Below are positions 8,601 to 11,491 of a stretch of DNA of 11,491 nt, piece by piece. The notes under the pieces were generated by a model. The model did not search any database. It worked only from the letters and a program-made list of their open reading frames with translations, and was not told where the DNA came from. The translations under genes and the position numbers were made by a program. This DNA comes from Acanthaster planci (taxonomy: Eukaryota > Echinodermata > Asteroidea > Valvatida > Acanthasteridae). Position 1 is the first letter of the stretch; each line of letters begins with the position of its first letter. The stretch covers positions 3,446,181 through 3,457,671 of the forward strand of contig NW_019091364.1 in NCBI RefSeq assembly GCF_001949145.1, read 5' to 3'.

Positions 8601-9235
8601 TGCCATTGAAGTGTTTCACTGTAGGGGAGATCCAGGAGCGTTGATCGACAAGGAGAATTGAGCCACTCCCGAATCTCTCACTTGCATGAGAGTGATAAAG
8701 GCCAAACGCCCTCTATTGGAAGCTTATAACATAATTTTCCTTTTAGTTAAAGAGGCTGGAAAAAGAAAACCTTATTTCCTCAGTAACAACCTTTAAACAT
8801 TAGGTGGCAAGACAATCTTTCAAAATCAACATGAAAAAATGAACAATTGTCCCAATTTTATGGCAGAAAAAATGTTCAAAAAATCGACTTCCGCGAGTCC
8901 CTCTTTCACCGATTTTAGAAACACTCATTATGTATTAATAATATGCCGGTGACCCCAAAACGTCATATAGGAGATACGGTCTCGTAGTACAGGCATGCTC
9001 AAAAATGAAATGTTCTTGCGCGGTTCTTGTACATTATTGTTAATTGTTTCTTTGTCATAAAATAAACATACCCCGGTCTTGTACAGTTTGTAGTTTCGGA
9101 CAAGAATCTCGCACATTACACTGAGACTTAGTCGACGTTTCCGTGCAGTAACGCGTTGAATCGGTCGTTCCCGGACAGCACATTAAAGGTTGATTTTAGA
9201 CCTTACTGGTTGTCGCAGATAAAAAAAATAAATAA
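8601..9235. other. Non-coding interval, nothing recognised
   Basis: About 630 bases without a gene or clear repeat. It lies between the second copies of blocks A and B. No homology to the much longer corresponding interval of unit 1 was seen by eye, so the two units have been rearranged here. Confidence 0.45.
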
Positions 9236-9454
9236 TTATGCCAAGGATTTTTGAGGACTACTTCGACAATATCCGGTGTGTGCAAAAGCACTCTTAATTG
9301 AGAAAAGTGACGCATAAGTCTTGTTGCCGACTGGTTGAGTTGTGTTGCATCTGGCGGTGACTGTGGTGCTGAATTGCTGGACCGTGGCCAGGTTTGGGAC
9401 TACTACAGTACAGCCCGCAACACTGCTAGGTTCCGTGCCGTCGTCCTCGTTCAT
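9236..9454 (-). CDS. Unrecognised 72-codon ORF, possible exon remnant
   Basis: An open frame on the minus strand; its first ATG is at 9454, and the frame stays open upstream to 9493. It stands out because its codons favour C or G in the third position (for example GAC GAC GGC ACG, CTG GCC ACG GTC CAG) in an AT-rich neighbourhood. The peptide has three cysteines (in AGCTVVV, ARCNTT and GYCRSS) and NTT and NKT sequons, compatible with an extracellular protein. I recognise no domain and found no convincing match to the lectin tail. It could be an isolated exon, a pseudogene fragment or chance. Just upstream, GGTTCAATTCC (minus strand, 9488-9478) matches a Pol III B box, but no A box accompanies it. 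Confidence 0.2.
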   Translation of the reverse strand: MNEDDGTEPSSVAGCTVVVPNLATVQQFSTTVTARCNTTQPVGNKTYASLFSIKSAFAHTGYCRSSPQKSLA

Positions 9455-9493
9455 CGACGGGTAAATGGTTACTTTTGTAGGAATTGAACCCAC

Positions 9494-9949
9494 TCACTTT
9501 TACGAGACGAATTCTATTACGTTTATCTATTTTTCTTCCACCCATCGAAAATTGTAGACTCGGCAATAAACAAGCCCGCACGTGAGCTGTTTTTTTTTCT
9601 AGAAGCTTAACATGTATGTAACGAAAAAACGTCGTCTCGTACTACCTTTTGGAACAAATCTCACAATTATTTTGTCCAGCTGAGAGTAAGCTTTTAGGTT
9701 TAAACATCTTACAGGTTTATGTATAATATTTTGCATTTTCCAGACGTCATCAAAACTCGTTTGAATGCATTTGGGCCGCAACGATGCCAGTTTACATTTA
9801 TCTTCATGCAGGCCTGTTGAGCCTTTCTCCCAAATGACGTCATCAACCCAATATCCCAATATAAACACAAAATTTGACCTTACGTGTTTCCAAAATTGGC
9901 CTTGTTGGTCGTGGAAAAAAATCACCCCTTATTTCTCTCGTACGGTGGT
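9494..9949. other. Non-coding interval with repeated GACGTCATCAA
   Basis: No gene is supported. Long frames on both strands (9599-9925 minus, 9765-10127 plus) overlap each other and run into duplicated non-coding block B, so neither is credible. The 11-base word GACGTCATCAA occurs twice in the same orientation (9743-9753 and 9836-9846). The second copy is preceded by T, giving a full TGACGTCA. A poly-T run lies at about 9590-9598. Confidence 0.4.
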
Positions 9950-11300
9950 TTTAAAGGGACACGACGGGGAAAACTACAACCTTAACCACTACCGGTACAC
10001 AAAACGTCGCCATGTCAATGTGGAAAGAAAATGCCAACAATGTCAAGTTGTCCCCTATGCATGTTCATTAGTTACTGAGCAATTGGCCCCAGATCGTGCT
10101 TTGTTTCATTTTAGACACATATTGTAAGAAAAGAGTTATTACATGTAAATTGTATGCAAAGAATAAGTATGTAAGCTGCACACGAGCTTTGCCGTCCACA
10201 GTCCTATATGCGTGTATAAGTAAAACGTGCCGCCGCTGTTAAGGCATTTTTAATGTATTTTTCGCATATTTATCTGTTTTCATTTTTTTTCTTGGTTGTT
10301 TCTATCGTGGAGTGCAATACAAAAAAATTTAAAGAAAGTATACGTTTATTTGTCATAACACGTCAGTAAAACGGTATCTTAGGTCTACAGAGGGATTAGA
10401 ACACGCCATGTTCAAAAAGCAGCGCAACCATGTCGAATTTACATTGTGAGCTTGTGGACTGTTTTAGTACTGGCATGAGTGAACCCGAAACGCGGTCGTT
10501 CATTTTTAGACGCTTTATTTATGTTGCCCGTAAACTAAATTTATCTGCCCTGATCAGAAGTTTCCCTTAACCTGTCTAACAAGCAAAAAAACGGGCTGGT
10601 GGGAGAAATTCCAAGGTGGCGTTCGGTGCACCAGTAAAGGTGTTCATTTCAACGGAAACTGGTGGCGCATGCCCAGCTCCCGGAATGCGGAGTCCGTACG
10701 GTTGGCGCTACTCTCTCTATATACGGTTCTGAGCAACAAAGGCATCTTTTGCGGAAACTGCACTTCGCTGGTTCACGAACAACCTTGAAATGCACACGTT
10801 ACGGTCCAGTCTCTACCAAAAAATGAACACTCCCCACCAACGTGGCTTTTTTTTACCGATGAGAGGGTGCTTCTGCTCAAGGCAGATACGACCATCCAGT
10901 GGCATGACTTAATGTTTAGATAACTAAAACCCTTCACAAGAAAGCGCAAGCTGTTAGCGTTCACAGCAATAAATGCAAGTTCAAAGTACTAATTATGTAT
11001 ACAATTAAAGCTTTAAAAATACTTGAGAATATGTAAAGGCTAAGCTTTGGCTCATTCATGTATTGACACTGGTGCTTTATAAATACAAATGTAAGGCTGT
11101 ATATTTTAATTAGATAATGTGCGCATAATTGAATAGAAACAAGAAAATACAGGCATATAGGCCTATTTGTAATTGTGATGCAATATCTTCTCTTACAATA
11201 TATGTTTAGATACTGTCACATTAATCAATTAATTAATCAATCAATCAGGCAGTCGATCAATCTATCAAATCTACTCCATGCAGGCCATCAATCAATGAAA
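9950..11300. repeat. Duplicated spacer block B, copy 2
   Basis: The direct-orientation partner of about 3880-5290, in the same position relative to a lectin sequence. It includes the remains of the tRNA-like SINE head (about 9955-9990), the segment repeated in inverted orientation at 905-1070, and the 18-base identity at 11003-11020. Near the right end it is rich in ATCA words (11220-11266), more expanded than in copy 1 (about 5203-5245). It ends at an abrupt junction near 11300, beyond which the sequence matches the lectin CDS. Confidence 0.8.
11220..11266. repeat. Degenerate (ATCA)n microsatellite
   Basis: A run of ATTAATCA/ATCAATCA words followed by GTCGATCAATCTATCAAATC. The equivalent stretch of copy 1 (about 5203-5245) is shorter and more interrupted, so the array has changed length since the duplication. 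Confidence 0.6.
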
Positions 11301-11425
11301 AAAAGGACGGCTTCGACTGTCACCGGCCACCGCATTGCTCACATCGGGGAATACCGAGGGTTGTTGCAAGGGCGTCTTACGTAAATGGCACACTTGATTT
11401 ACTTGCAATTTACTGCAACAAAGTC
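11301..11425 (-). pseudogene. Degenerate C-type lectin relic (second tandem copy)
   Basis: This aligns without gaps with about 6524-6640, the part of the lectin CDS covering residues about 140-180. In the lectin frame the relic reads V-N-C-K-stop-I-K-C-A-I-Y, opposite L-N-C-Q-D-I-K-W-V-I-C of the intact gene. The third conserved cysteine is kept and the fourth is changed to tyrosine. Stops occur at 11401-11399 and 11341-11339. The residues after about 180 (the C-terminal tail) have no counterpart: the sequence runs directly into block B. Similarity becomes unclear towards 11491, where the window ends, so the 5' part of this copy is not visible. The evidence points to a dead gene, although an intact upstream portion spliced elsewhere cannot be ruled out. 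Confidence 0.65.
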
Positions 11426-11491
11426 AATACGGCCGATTCACAATAGTGCCCCACCAAGAGTTTGAAACACACTGGCCAATCAGAACGCGCG

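Noticed and set aside
9478-9488. Minus-strand GGTTCAATTCC as a tRNA or SINE
   Set aside because: The B box is good, but no A box or stem structure is found at tRNA spacing upstream.
9599-10127. Overlapping open frames on both strands (108 and 120 codons)
   Set aside because: They overlap each other, and the plus-strand frame runs into duplicated non-coding block B, where the frame is not conserved in copy 1.

Overview
This is an AT-rich, gene-poor stretch of animal nuclear DNA. There are no operons, ribosome-binding sites or densely packed ORFs. It has long non-coding stretches, a probable tRNA-derived SINE head, fold-back repeats, and one clear protein gene with a metazoan architecture: a secreted C-type lectin-like protein. 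Tandemly expanded lectin genes of this kind suggest a marine invertebrate. A lancelet would fit, but echinoderm, hemichordate, mollusc or cnidarian cannot be excluded from this window alone.

Layout, left to right. Positions 1-480 are the first copy of a duplicated spacer block (A). Positions 480-3830 are mostly unrecognised non-coding DNA, with an inverted copy of a repeat (905-1070) and a roughly 345 bp fold-back element (1265-1609). A decayed tRNA-like SINE head lies at 3842-3912 on the minus strand, and duplicated block B spans 3880-5290. A cluster of nested hairpins lies at 5524-5700. The lectin gene is at 6317-7063 on the minus strand. Upstream of it, and divergent from it, is a plus-strand TATA box abutting a perfect cAMP-response-type palindrome (7624-7638), followed by a 48-codon ORF with a hydrophobic start (7686-7832). 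The second copies of block A (about 8290-8600) and block B (about 9950-11300) follow. At the right edge is a degenerate relic of a second lectin gene (11301-11425, minus strand).

The main structural message is that the window holds most of one unit and part of a second unit of an old tandem duplication made of '3' spacer plus C-type lectin gene'. Direct homology between the units has offsets of about 8.1 kb, then 6.1 kb, then 4.8 kb. The steps mean that about 2 kb and then about 1.2 kb are present in unit 1 but absent from unit 2. The right-hand lectin copy has in-frame stops, has lost the last conserved cysteine of the fold, and lacks the counterpart of the C-terminal tail, so it is probably a pseudogene. 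No microbial defence system, CRISPR array, rRNA or intact tRNA gene was seen. All repeat identities are by-eye alignments and need computation.
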